A program made the position numbers and the translations under genes. Positions 1 to 11,050 of a DNA stretch of 64,000 nucleotides are shown piece after piece; the stretch's first letter is position 1, and the number at the start of each line of letters is the position of its first letter. The stretch comes from Palaemon carinicauda. Taxonomy: Eukaryota; Arthropoda; Malacostraca; Decapoda; Palaemonidae. The DNA lies in NCBI RefSeq assembly GCF_036898095.1, contig NC_090768.1:54158434-54222433 (forward strand), in the 5' to 3' direction. The notes beneath the pieces are model-generated. The model did not search any database. It was not told the DNA's origin and worked only from the letters and a program-made list of their open reading frames with translations.

Positions 1-2050
1 CAGTCTGCTGCATGCGTCCCGAATGCCGCGAGTCTTCCACGAGCCGTGAGGGAGCGTTAGTATTGCGTCCGGTCAGTGGCGCATAAGAGGCAACTGTTTG
101 TCTATTATGACGTGGGGACAAAACCTGACTGCCTGCATCCGGCATATGTCCAGGTTGACGCATGCATCCAGGTTGCAGTGAGCTTTCAGACAGATCAGAT
201 TGCCATGAGCTGTCGGCGTGCAGCATGCGTCCCGCATGAGCGGCAGTCAAGTGTCCCGCAGAATGCAAAGGCGAGACAGCTGCTTGACTATCTAGCTGAA
301 TGGACAAATTTTGACTGTCTGCGTACAGCATACGACCAGACTGGCGTCTGCGTCCAGAATGCGTCCAGACTGGCGTCTGCTTCCAGAATGCCGTGAGGGA
401 GAGACCAGACTGCCGCATGCGTCCACCCTGACGCTTGCCGCAACGCGAGCTGATCGCTGCGAGGGAGCGTTGCTGAGTATCGAAGGACTACATTGTCCGA
501 TACTATCGGAAGACCGTTTTCTTGGTCTACAGTATTACTGTCCTTTGATTCTTTTAGGTGTAATTTTTCTGCTCGAGAATCGTAAGCGTCAAACAGAGAT
601 GAAATAGACCTCTTTAATTCAGACAAATCAGATACATGATGAGCGCCGTGTGAGCTAACTGAACGATGAATTGATCGCTGAGAGGTATCGTCAACTGTCT
701 ATACTTCTAGCACGCCTTGTGCGCAATCGGAATCGTGAATCAGTCGTTTTGAGAGATCGTCAACAGTAATAGGGTGGTTACCAGGGGAAAGACCTTGTGA
801 CATTTCCCAATCTGGGGGAAGGGAAGGAGCGTGTACTGATGTAAACTGAGCACGTTCTTCATCCGACGGACTATGAGTCTTACGTAATTGTTTCGGTGCT
901 GACACATCGTTTTCGTCCGTTAGCAACACCTCGGGTGAACACCAGTCACGGCAGGAGGGTTTATTAGGGGACTTGCGTCTCTTGAGTGATCTAGAACGTA
1001 ATGGCTAGTGCCAACCACACCCCGGTTTCAAGTCATCCGATGGAGACGCATACATTTTAACCTCGCCTTTCCTATGGCGAGGTGGAGCGATCTGGGGATC
1101 GTCAACATTGTCGCTCGAGGGGACTTCCGTTCGCTGATCAAGGTCTGACATATCCTTTGGCCTTTCATTCCTTCTCTCAGGGGTTGAGGAGCACTAATGA
1201 GGTCCTGGGCTGGGATTATGACCGACACGAACGGAATCACCCTCCACTTCACTATCACTATATACTATTTTGCTTTGCAAACCATGCACTGCATTCTACA
1301 TAACCTCTATTTTTGTAGTTAAGGAACGAACCTACGCGCCAAAGGCTGAAATAGCAGCCAACACATCCTTCAAGGAAGGTTCACTTACCTCTGACATCGT
1401 ATTGGGTTCTCGGACTACTGCAATAGGAATAGGAATATTAGAATGTACATTGGAAGGAATATCACTATCAGAAGATCTATTAGAAAGTATAATAGTTGCT
1501 CTAGACCTTCTAATTTTATCCCTTTCCAGTTGCTTAATATAGCGCTCAAAAACATTCCAATCAGAATCAGACAAAGACTTTCATTAATTACATCTCTGTT
1601 ACTATACGAACAACCCTGACCTCTGCAACCACTGCATATTGAATGAGGATCAACCGCGGCCTTAGGAATACGTGTCTTGCATCCTCTTGCACACTTTCTT
1701 ACAGAGTCAGCCATTTTATAAACAGAAAAAAGTCCAGGTTAAAATCGAACAGTCTATTTAAATCGATAATGAAAATTCAAAAGAATATCCAGAAACAAGC
1801 AGTGAAAGTCGTTAACAATAATCACACAAAAGGTACAACACCAAATAGTAGATAAGTTAATTAGCAGCGAAAAGAATTTCCAAGGAGTTGACTCGATCAA
1901 CGACAAAGAATTTCTGAAGAATGTTGGGAATGGTTCTGATAACCTACGAGTGATGGCGCTCATGTATGACCACCTACTGTCATAGTGGCAATCACCACAA
2001 ATTTGAATTTTCTGTCGTGCCGCGTCGAAACGCGAGATTTAAGCTATATA
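1..2050 (-). mobile_element. Degraded DIRS-like retrotransposon, gag (ORF1) end only
   Basis: Decayed relative of the two DIRS elements at 37 and 46 kb, cut by the window edge. Read on the minus strand from an ATG at 1714, it carries the same N-terminal block as the intact gags: a cysteine-rich start, the RIPKA/VDPH stretch and a following C-x2-C. A second frame (1574-1332) gives the LERDKIRRS region and the segment equal to DVLRAIQALG. Further down, 1260-1028 matches the PGPLASSQAQGRSN region, and about 1000-880 matches the PLKRR...SSDSP...PKR region. The collinear order supports homology, but frameshifts and stops make it a pseudogene. The stretch 1860-2050 resembles the 5' terminal region of the other copies (a 'gatggcgct' motif) but no terminal repeat can be proven. 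Small plus-strand ORFs at 76-607 are treated as chance. Confidence 0.6.
1332..1714 (-). pseudogene. DIRS-like gag N-terminus, frameshifted
   Basis: Two overlapping minus frames (1714-1415 and 1574-1332) together reproduce the first ~110 residues of the DIRS ORF1 proteins found intact at 52824 and 43539. Conserved landmarks are the Cys cluster, IPKAAVDPHS, C-x2-C, the ER(D/E)K(I/V)RRS segment and a terminal LKDVLAAISAFG equivalent to the DVLRAIQALG of the intact copies. At least one frameshift lies near 1575. In the family this is a Gag-like protein whose N-terminal Cys/His cluster probably binds zinc. Sequence divergence from the other two copies is clearly larger than between those two, so this is an older insertion or a separate subfamily. 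Confidence 0.6.
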
Positions 2051-2655
2051 TATGTAACTACAGTGATACCTCTGGATACGAAAGTTTCTGCTTACGAAAA
2101 ATTCAGGATGCGAAAAGTGATTCGAAGATTTTTATGCCCCAGGATACGGATAAAATTTCAGGATACGAAAACCTTACGAGATCCCAACTCTTCGCCGAGA
2201 GTAATTTTAAAAAGCGCGCGCCGCCTGACTTTGAACTTGGGTAGACTCACTCACAGCCTCCCGCTCACCCATTGGTTATCTCCCTACTCAGACGCTAGCT
2301 GACGCCATAAGATCCTGCTTTCCTATTGGTCGGCAACTATCCCAGCTTGCCTACGCACGGGCGTTCATCTCTCTCTCTCTCTCTTTTCGTTCCGACCGCG
2401 GTATCGTTTACAGACATTGTGTGCTTTCGCTTGTTTGACTTACAGACATTGTGTGCTTTCGCTTGTTTGACTTAGTGTTAATATACAGTACATTCGTACG
2501 CCACGTGTTATCGTTAATAAACATTCGTTACTGTGCACTGTACTGTATTAGTGTTTACTATACATAGACTGTATATAACGTTATGTAGTGTATTATATTA
2601 CGTTTGCCTAACGCATTTTAGAAATGTGTTGAAAAGTAGGCAGAAACAAGCTTCA

Positions 2656-2817
2656 ATGGATAGTTTCTTATTAAAGAGGCCAGCGGTATTAGTAGGCCAA
2701 GACGAAGGTGAAAGTGAAGAAAAGAAACAGAAAAGAGGAAGGGATGAAGAATTAGAAGGTGAAAGTAAAGAAAAGAAACAGAAAAAAGAAAGTGATGAAG
2801 AAGTAGAAGAGATTTAG
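2656..2817 (+). CDS. Small Lys/Glu-rich ORF in Tigger-like element, copy 1 (53 aa)
   Basis: ORF beginning MDSFLLKRPAVLVGQDEGE and continuing with two runs of acidic and lysine-rich residues (EEKKQKRGRDEE, KEKKQKKESDEE) to a TAG. The ATG at 2656 is chosen because it is the start preserved in the second tandem unit; an in-frame ATG at 2533 is not. The composition resembles a disordered nuclear-targeting tail. I do not recognise a domain. It may be the residue of a captured exon or of the N-terminus of a lost transposase. Translation is unproven. Confidence 0.35.
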   Translation: MDSFLLKRPAVLVGQDEGESEEKKQKRGRDEELEGESKEKKQKKESDEEVEEI

Positions 2818-3115
2818 AAAATAAGAAAAACGCAATGTTATAAAAAAGCAAAAAAAAAAAATTCAATTTTAAGTTTTGTTACCGTTAAGTGTTAAAGTAA
2901 TTTTTTCTTTCATTTTATAGTTTTCCATACGTAGGCTAATGTTAAGTGTTAATTATTTCTTCCATTTTTTTATTTCGTAAAGTTTAAGTGTTAATGTGTT
3001 AAGTGTGTAAATTACTGTACGTAGTCTGTCACTTGTTACGTACAGTAGTGTATTATATTACGTTTGCCTAACGCATTTTAGAAATGTGTTGAAAAGTAGG
3101 CAGAAACAAGCTTCA

Positions 3116-3223
3116 ATGGATAGTTTCTTATTAAAGAGGCCAGCGGTATTAGTAGGCCAAGACGAAGGTGAAAGTAAAGAAAAGAAACAGAAAAAAGAAA
3201 GTGATGAAGTAGAAGAGATTTAG
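3116..3223 (+). CDS. Small Lys/Glu-rich ORF, copy 2 (35 aa)
   Basis: Second tandem copy of the mini-ORF, 460 bases downstream. It keeps the same start and first 19 residues, loses 18 codons of the charged repeat in frame, and ends at an equivalent TAG. Keeping the frame through a 54-bp and a 3-bp change hints at, but does not prove, coding constraint, because slippage in multiples of three is also expected in this simple sequence. Confidence 0.3.
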   Translation: MDSFLLKRPAVLVGQDEGESKEKKQKKESDEVEEI

Positions 3224-4004
3224 AAAAAAAGAAAAACGTAAAGTTATAAAAAAGCAAAAAAAAAATTCAATTTTAAGTTTTATGTTACCGTCAAGTGTTA
3301 AAGTAATTTTTTTCTTTCATTTCATAGTTTTCCATACGTAATGTTAAGTGTTAATTATTTCTTCCATTTATCATTTCGTAAAGTTTAAGTGTTAATGTGT
3401 TAAGTGTGTAAATTACTGTGCGTAGTCTGTCACTTGTTACGTTTTCTGCCTTATGCCATCCTCCTCTGCCGCGACTTCGCTATCGGACATCGTCTCAATC
3501 AAAAGGTAAGTTTCAACTTTTTTGTTACACTAATTAACTGTAACCTTTTTTTCAGAGTGTACAGGTATCAATCATTAATTTAGGTGTACGTACAGGTAAC
3601 AATACACCTTCACTGATCTAAATGCTTTACGTACATACAGTACCGTAACTTTTATACAGTAGTAAAGAAAACGGACCGTTTTCTTTGGGCTTGGGGGGGA
3701 TAACTTGGCTATAACTACATTATTGAATAATCTCATAGTGGTTTCTGGAATGGATTAGGCTGTTTTTAACGGTTGTGTTAATTATTGAAAGATATAAATG
3801 GCTGCATTGCATGTTTATTACTACAGTTTAGCGTGTTTATGAAAGAAAGGGTGATTTTTTATAAGGCTTGGAACGGATTAGGCTATTTACATGTAAAACA
3901 CGACTCAGGATACGAAAATATCAGGATACGAAACCGCATCCTGAACGGATTAATTTCGTATCCTGAGGCATCACTATACCAGGGAATGTATTTAAAACTG
4001 AATT

Positions 4005-4358
4005 TTAACAATCTGAAGTTAACAGACTGAAAAGAAAGTAAGTGTTGCTTGGAAAGGCAGACATGTTTAAATGTTTAGCATTAGGGGAGTCAGCATTATG
4101 AAGCTTCATTTGTGGTGGAAATGTGGGAGGTTGGGCTGTGGCACCATAGCAGTACCAGCTGAACTCGGTTGAGTCCCTAATTAGGCTGAAGGAACATAGA
4201 GAGTAGAGGTCCCCTTTTTGTTTTGTTTCATTGTTGATGTTGGCTACCCCCCAAAATTGGGGGAAGTGCCTTGGTATATGGATGGATTATAAAAAACCTC
4301 AATATTAACAATCTGAAGTTAACAGACTGAAAAGAAAGTAAGTGTCGCTTGAAAAGGC
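4005..4358 (+). repeat. SINE-like insert flanked by 54-bp direct repeats
   Basis: The 54-bp string starting ttaacaatctgaagttaac occurs at 4005-4058 and again at 4305-4358 with about three differences. Between them is a 246-bp insert with a G/T-rich start, a 'cggttgagtcc' string resembling a pol III B box near 4160, and a 3' part with the perfect hairpin ccccccaaaattgggggg (about 4245). It looks like a SINE with an unusually long target duplication, but a local duplication is equally possible. The A box is not convincing. Confidence 0.4.
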
Positions 4359-4369
4359 CACCAGTGGTT

Positions 4370-5640
4370 GCTATTATCAGCTATATTTCCACAACACTTT
4401 AAAATAAGAGGGGAAATTTTCTAGTTTCAAGGATAAATGTCCATAAAACCCGAGTTTTTGGAGAGAAGCAATACGAACATTGAGGAAGTTTCATAAAATA
4501 CAATAATCATCTACCAAATTTAATTTTTCCTTTAAGTAATAAAATGATAAATAATCTGTTCTGGCATTAATCAATTATGCATTACTGAAGTTTAATAAAA
4601 CAATTATAGACCATTACAATGTATAATTGAAAACTGAATTAAAATACCGTAAGGTAATAAAAATTTCAAAACTTACCTGGGGTTAGTCTTGCTTCCTCTT
4701 CAAAGGTTGATCATATTGACGGCTATAATTATTTCTTTATTTTTAATATTGTATAGTTATCACTCTACCTCGCTCGGACGCTCCACTATGGTAATGCATG
4801 TCATCTCTGTTCTGGTATATTAAGCCATTGCTGTTTTATCCATGTAACCTAGGGGGATGGTAAGTAAGTTAGCAATATAACAACAACAGTGTTTCTTCAT
4901 TAACTTTCTTCATAATTCTATTTAAATTGATAACAAAACTTAAGAGTAACCATCATCTTAAAGTAGGTTTAATTTCTCACTCTCCATAATTGAGAAATTT
5001 CTTCAAATAACAGAACAGAATTTCTTTAAAGAACAGAACAGAAGTCTTTTATTCCCTATAAACTTCATCCTCTTCAACCAAATTATGAATAACCAAGGGA
5101 AAGCTAGGAGATTGGTATCTTCATGAACACAATGTAACTTGTGGGGAATAGTAATACTGTGGAAAACTGTTCATTTGGACATTCCATCTATTTAGGAATA
5201 CTCCAAGCTTCTAAAAAAAAATGATTAATTGTGCTACTGTGGTTCCTTCATAATACCCCAACACTTGAGCACAGAAAAATCCGAGATACCTTCATGGGAC
5301 AGAGTGAGAGGTACTACCCTATATATTCACCCCCTTGCAAAAACGTTACACAGTTCCATCGGATACTGATCTCTCAGAACATTCATCAAATCTCAAAAAG
5401 TGCAGAATTACTAGATGTAAACGATAGTCACAATGGCTGGAAATAAAAGGCAATAAAAGATCTGGCCCCCTAATTTAAACACATGAGATTGAATGTATTA
5501 ATTTGGGCCCTAAATCTGGCACCAAGACATGGGAGACCATTTGCCATCCAAGAAGCAAGGAAGGATGAAAACTCTGCCGTTGCAGTTTTACCAACGAAAA
5601 GGACCACCGATACTATGGACCCCGAAAGGCATTATTCAAA
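4370..5640. repeat. Segmental duplication, copy A (~1.27 kb)
   Basis: This stretch aligns collinearly with 6590-7790. Shared landmarks in order: gtccataaaacc/gtcaataaaacc; the 'gcattaatc..ttatgcatta' block; 'ctaggg/ggggttagtc'; 'aactttcttcataattctattta'; 'acaaaacttaagagta.ccatcatctt'; 'ttcatttggacattcca'; 'ccccctaatt'; 'gatgaaaac.ctgccgttgcag'. Divergence is moderate with many indels, so the duplication is old. No convincing ORF is preserved in both copies. The unit may be an unclassified transposon remnant. Confidence 0.65.
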
Positions 5641-6560
5641 GTAACTCAAAGTATGATTGTTAGTAGGTCAAGGACGGTGGCTCCTCAACATCCGGATCTC
5701 AGTATTGATAATGTTTCTTTAAATTTGTATGACTCTTTCAAAATTTTAGGTGTGATTCTCGACAGCAAATTTACTTTTGAGAAACATATAAGGTCTGTGT
5801 CTTCTTCAATTGCACAAAAAATTGGCTTATTGAGAGTCTTTTAAGATATTCGGTGATCAATCTATTCTGAAGAAGTGTTTCAATTCTTTTATTCTACCTT
5901 GTTTTGAGTATTGTTCTCCTGTCTGGTCTTCAGCTGCTGATTCTCATCTCAATTTGTTGGACAGAAACTTACGGTCTATTAAATTTCTTATTCCTGATCT
6001 AGATATTAATCTCTGGCACCGTCGTTCAATTAGTTCATTAAGCATGTTGCATAAGATTTTTCATAACTCTGACCATCCTTTACATTCAGATCTCCCTGGA
6101 CAATTCTATCCTGTTCGTAATACTAGGCTGGCAGTTAATTCTAATAGCCAGGCCTTTTCCATCATAAGACTCAATACTACGCAGTACTCTAGAAGTTTTA
6201 TTCCAGCTGTTACCAAGTTGTGGAATGATCTTCCTAATCGGGTTGTTGAATCAGTAGAACTTCCAAAAGTTCAAAGTTGGAGCAAATGCTTTTTTGTTGA
6301 CCAGGCGGACATGAGTCTTTTTATAGTTTATATACGACATATTTGTTTTTGACGTTAATAGTTTAGATATGACATATCTGTTATGACGTTACTTTTTTTA
6401 GAATGATTTACAGTTAATTTGTTCTCTTCAGTTATTTATTTCATTATTTCCTTTCCTCACTGGGCTATTTTTCCCTATTGGAGCCCCTGGGCTTATAGCA
6501 TCTTGCTTTTTCTATTAGGGTTGTAGCTTGGATAGTAATAATAATAATAATAATAATATT
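5640..6560 (+). mobile_element. 5'-truncated 2A-type LINE copy (RT C-terminus and 3' tail)
   Basis: Plus-strand copy of the LINE at 23151-27034, truncated so that it begins in the RT thumb region just before 'MIVSRSRTVAPQHPD'. It runs through the C-terminal domain to the 3' UTR, ending with the family tail (cctcactgggctattt...gggcttatagcatcttg) and an ATA/TAA repeat near 6536-6557. One frameshift at about 5845 splits the ORF (5653-5844 and 5954-6352). The insertion sits exactly between the two halves of the segmental duplication. Confidence 0.85.
5653..6352 (+). pseudogene. LINE reverse transcriptase C-terminal fragment
   Basis: Encodes the part of the LINE pol protein after the catalytic YADD motif: the conserved SFKILGVILDSKFTFEKHI segment, the FILPCFEYCSPVWS motif (second frame, around 5890-5930) and the final LWNDLPNRVVE stretch. 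The same residues occur in the minus-strand copy at 23397-23981, so assignment is secure. It lacks the endonuclease, the RT palm and the 2A leader, and has a frameshift, so it cannot function. Confidence 0.85.
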
Positions 6561-6589
6561 CAAATATATAAAAGGTCTGACCTTTAGTC

Positions 6590-7790
6590 AATTATATAGA
6601 TACAAGACCTATATTTTAGATTTAATAATATATGTCAATAAAACCAAAGATCTTAAGGGAAGCAATATGAACATCAGGCAAGTTGCCTAAAATACTACAA
6701 CGAAATACAATACTTAATTTTTCCATAAAGTATCAATAAGATGATAGCAAATAAGATGTTCTAGCATTAACCTGTTATGCATTATTGGAATTTCATAAAA
6801 TAATCCAAGACTTATAATACATAATAATTGATACTAATTTTAATACTGTATGGTAATAAAACTTACTTCAATGTTCACCTAGGGTTAGTCCGGTTTCTTC
6901 TTCGAAGGTTGTTCATATAGACAACTTTCAATTTTTTATCTATTAAACTTACCATTCACCCTCGCTCCACAGTCTTATACTCGCGCTACGGTAACGCTTG
7001 TTGTCTGTTCTATGGTAAGTGATTTTTTATCCATTTGACCTACGGGGATGTAAATATAGTCAACCACAAGATTACAACAATACTGGTTCCTTATCAACTT
7101 TTTTCATAATTCTATTTAATCTAATAACAAAACTTAAGAGTAGCCATCATCTTTACTATAGATTTAATTTACCACCCTACATACTTGAGAAGTTTTCTTT
7201 AAATAATAGAAAAAGTGTTTTTCTCCAATCAACTTCTTCCTCTAAACCAAATTGAGAAGCCAAGAGATTTAGGATTTTCATGGACACAGGGTAACTTATG
7301 AAGAATATTAATACAGTATAATACTCTGTTCATTTGGTTTGGACATTCCATATTATCAGGAGCACTCCTAGCTTCTAAAAATAGATTAATTTTCTAAGTT
7401 CTTTTACAACACCCATGACCCAAAAGAGCAGAGGTACCTTCGTACTACACCACACATTCACCCACTTGCAAATTAAGTTAACAGTCCCATCGGAAACTCA
7501 ACTTTCAAAACATTCACCCAAGATCCTAAGTTACAGAACTACTAGCTCTAGATGCTTGTCACCATAGCCAAGAATAAATTGCAATAGAAGCTGTGCCCCC
7601 TAATTCTAACATATGGGATTGAATTTATGAATTTTGGCCACAAGACCTGGCGCCGAGATGATAATAGGGATGAAAACCCTGCCGTTGCAGCATCATCAAA
7701 GAGGAGGAAACCCAAGCGTAGTAGAAGGCTAAAAACAGTGCATCCAAAGGTTGAAAGGACACTATAGTTATACTGATAGCACAAACCCCC
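6590..7790. repeat. Segmental duplication, copy B
   Basis: Second member of the old duplication described at 4370-5640, in the same orientation. The minus strand at 7784-7548 reads as a 78-residue ORF, but the equivalent frame is broken in copy A, so I do not call a gene. Confidence 0.65.
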
Positions 7791-8570
7791 ACAGTGTTAC
7801 TCAAATCTATAGGACAAGTTCTGTCCTATACAGTACTGTACTCAATTAAAAAGATATACACCATAGAGTAAAACCCTTAGGAAATTCATTAGTTGGCTTG
7901 CCAAGAGCTTCAAAAACTTATGAATAACTGTACAAACCAGAGTCCTTCCATATGTTAACAGACTTGAACACGATTGGAATTCTACCGTTAAAACTTAAGA
8001 GATGTTGACATTAAACGGTAGTTTGCAGCCACCAGGGCAGGTCACCCTCCTTTACCAGTAGATTAAATAGTCACTTTGATTGCATCTAGTACTTTAGGGG
8101 TAAGGTGAATGTGGGAAGTTAAAGGACACAGGCTTGCAGTTAGGAAAAATATAAATTACCTACCTAAAATTTGTCATTTGTTCTTCAAATACAAACCACC
8201 ACCTTTTAATGAGACTCTTAAGGGTGGATGGAAGTCCATATCAAACTAGCTAATTATAATACTGGGATTGCTATGCTCAAACCTGATATGGTGCAAAGCG
8301 TAGCAACCTAGACATCACGAATATGGGTCGAAAGCGGGGCATTTGGGTAACACGTGTGTCCTGTCAGGGGTACCAAACAGTCATTGCAACAAGGCTGCTG
8401 TTGGCCAGTCATCAGAAAGTCTTGTCAACCAAGTGTGACCAAGGCGGAGACGACAAAGTATTCACTCTCTTTCGGGGCATCATTTCATACCTCCAAGGAG
8501 ATATAACATTCATTATTTTTCTCATCTTAGTTCCTTCTAATCTATCACATTGCTGTTACCAATTATAAAA
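7790..8570. other. Non-coding stretch with probable dispersed-repeat sequence
   Basis: No gene seen. An 81-codon plus ORF at 8323-8568 has no recognisable motif and unremarkable composition. The segment 8150-8260 (attacctacctaaaatttg..., followed by a run of accaccacc) has the look of a dispersed decapod repeat, but no second copy exists in this window to prove it. Confidence 0.3.
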
Positions 8571-8894
8571 CGAATCTTTAGTGCTAGGTACAAACCATTA
8601 CAGATAATGGGATGGCTTCTTGGTAGCAACTTGGTTTTAGCATTCTTTGCCATTAAATCTGCCTTCTCATTCCCAGACCCACCTACGTGTACCGGAACCC
8701 AACAAAATTAAATTATTATACCTCTCAATTCAATAACAAATAGCCACTATAAAATCTTTTAAAATTAAAGGGTTACTGGAATTAAAAATATCAAAAGCTT
8801 GTAGGATACTTATTGCCTCACTAAAAATGGTAAAATGCCCTCCTCTTCTCATGCCATTTTTTTCAATAGTGGTTAGTAAGCCATATAGTTCAGC

Positions 8895-9040
8895 AGTAAA
8901 TATGGAAAATACTAGAGGAAGTGCACCTCAACAATAAAAATCATTACTACATACTCCAAATCCAATCAGTAAATATAGAAAATACTAGAGGAACTGCACC
9001 TCTACAATAAAAATCATTACTATATACTCCAAATCCAATG
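8895..9040. repeat. 73-bp tandem duplication inside the LINE relic
   Basis: The string beginning cagtaaatat(g/a)gaaaatacta occurs at about 8895 and again at about 8968, each ending 'actccaaatccaat', with three or four differences. It lies just before the RNase H remnant and arose after the LINE had decayed. Confidence 0.8.
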
Positions 9041-10471
9041 TCAGCTTCAGATTTGGAGCTATCAGTAAAAATACAGTATACAATAGTCTTTTCCCTATGC
9101 TCTGCAACATGTTCCATAAAAGAGATCTGGCTTTTAAATCTGTCATATTCTTTTTAATAAAAATAGAATTTTTACAAAAAGATATTTGGTAATTTCCATG
9201 GTGGGTTTGAAGATATCTTAAACGAAAGCACCTTACTTCTAGCTAAATCATGACTGTACACCAACTGTTTTACCAAAAATTTTGCTTAAGGTTGAGGAGA
9301 TCTTGGGTGCCACTCAAAATATCTACAATGCCCTACAAAGTGTGCAGTCTGACATGCTAAAGAATTAGGAAATCTTTGCAACCTAAACCAATACTTAACA
9401 ATAAAAGACATTCAGTAAAAGTCTTAAGGTAATTCTCAGTCATCAACAAGGAGCCTTGGGATAGGAGAGGTTCTAAAGGCTCCTGTGGCCAATCTGATAC
9501 CTGTATGGTTTATAGATTCCAAAATTCTTGATTGACTTGGGCTAGCGGAGGAGTATATTTCACACAAATAGATAATTTTTTTTTAAATCAAAGACGTATA
9601 ACTTTCAAGTTTTGCAGTCTGCCCCCTGATGTATGGGACAAAACTTAGATTCTGGGCCTCGATAAATTTTACTTTCAAGGTTTTCAAGTGAGGAACCATG
9701 TAAGCCTGTAATTAAATACTTAATCCTAAAATTCGATCTTCTCTTACACATGGGATCCGTCGACCTTTGATGTATACATCTGGGTCTGGATGTACTCCCA
9801 GAATACGACAGAAATGGACACCAACAGTTTTTCTTGTCAAAAACTTAAATCCATTCATATCAGCCAAGGAATTATTTTGTCAATTGAGAGTTTATTTTCT
9901 CACAACAATTGACATTCTAGTTCTGGCTAATGATATGATTTGATCATTTACCAAGTGTCGAAAGAATATCTTGAGGATAACTCATTAATGGCTAATCCAG
10001 ATAGGGTTACACTCTTGACAGAGTTTCACTTACTTTAACTTGAAAAAAATCTGTGAAAAAAATGCTTGAATAAATAATGGTAGCTCTCATTTCAATACCA
10101 AATTATGAATGGTTTCAAGTATACCATTTCTCGAAACAGCGTATCGTAAGCCTTTTCAAGGCCAAAAAAACTGTTACATGGTGCTGTTTGAAGGCTAAGA
10201 CTTCACAAATAGAGGATTCAAATCATACCAACACATCAGCGGTCGAGTGTATTTTTCTAAAACCACACTGGATAGGTGATAAAATACCTTCTTCTTCAGG
10301 TACCCCACGAGTTTTGCATTGACCATCTTCTTCATGATTTTACGAGGAAAAGATTTGAATGCAACAGGTCTACAGTTTGCTGCTAAACTTATTACCAGGT
10401 TTTTAAAAGGCTACAATAATGGCTAGTTGTCAAACACTTGGATAACTAAGATCATGCCATGTTGATAATGC

Positions 10472-11050
10472 TTAAAATAAATACAGTAGCTTAGCATTAA
10501 TAGGTACATGTTTAATCATTGCATATGGAATTTCATCGGGTCTAAGAGCGGTATCATTGCAAGTAGCAAGCGCGGAATCAAATTCCCCTTCAATATAAGG
10601 AGCATTGTAGGATTCCTCCTTTTCTGTTGTAAAATTTAGCTTTTTCTGTTCTTCAATGCTTCTATACTGGTGACCAGGAGCTGCTTCACACTTGAACAAT
10701 ACATTGGAGAAATGATCGGCCAAGGCATTGCTAACTTCAGTTACTCCAGTCACATACTGATCTTCCACCTTGAACACTGGTGGGGGGTTGGAGGTAAATT
10801 TGCCTATCTTTTTTACTTTCCTCCATACGAAAGATGGTGGCATTCTACTGTTAACCAAGGAAACTAAAGATATCAAAGACTGGCGCCTAGCTTCTTTCAT
10901 GGCCTGACTGAAAAGTAATCTACATTTTTTGTATATTATCAAATTCTTCTTCATACAATGTCTACGCAACCGAGTCGCAAAGATTTTCTTGTGGCTCTGT
11001 GCAAGGCAGTTAGTTCTGAAGACCACTATGGGACTGGGCGCAGTTTGCAT
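10472..11050 (-). pseudogene. LINE pol fragment between endonuclease and RT (192 aa open)
   Basis: Longest surviving open stretch of the I/Jockey-like LINE. It reads through the typical linker pattern of this group: a basic, aromatic segment, SLISLVSLVNSRMPPSFVWRK (the 'SINxxxPxxxVWxKVxKI' pattern), EVSNALADHFSNV, YNAPYIEGEFDSAL and finally an RPDEIPYAMIKH block equal to the usual APGPDxIPYxMLKH that opens the RT fingers. The catalytic palm lies in other frames downstream and is broken. There is no evidence of function. Confidence 0.7.

Larger units (their letters stand above)
2586..3441 (+). repeat. Internal tandem duplication (~460 bp unit, 2 copies)
   Basis: Unit 1 (2586-3045) and unit 2 (3046-3441) start with the same 'tagtgtattatattacg' string at an offset of exactly 460 bases and end with 'gtcacttgttacg'. 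They are nearly identical apart from a 54-bp deletion inside the mini-ORF and small indels in unit 2. The duplication lies wholly inside the Tigger-like element. Confidence 0.8.
2061..3976. mobile_element. Tigger/pogo-type TIR DNA transposon, non-autonomous, TA target duplication
   Basis: The left end begins CAGTGATACCTCTGGATACG immediately after TA (2059-2060). The right end is its imperfect inverse (cgtatcctgaggcatcacta, 3957-3976) followed by TA (3977-3978). Subterminal zones carry repeated (C)AGGATACGAAA motifs on both sides (2064-2180 and 3903-3965). The CAGT-type terminus and TA duplication fit the pogo/Tigger branch of Tc1/mariner. At 1,916 bp it is near the size of an autonomous element but has no DDE transposase; instead it holds two tandem copies of a ~400-460 bp segment, each with a short lysine/glutamate-rich ORF. 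It must have been mobilised in trans if it moved in this form. Confidence 0.7.

Noticed and set aside
76..607. Plus-strand ORFs of 98-106 codons with recurring gcgtccagaatgc-like motifs
   Set aside because: Frames overlap each other and the minus-strand gag relic; the repeats are a degenerate minisatellite in the decayed DIRS linker region and no domain is visible.
4150..4175. tRNA gene or tRNA-derived SINE head
   Set aside because: A B-box-like string is present but no credible A box or cloverleaf could be drawn; kept only as SINE-like.
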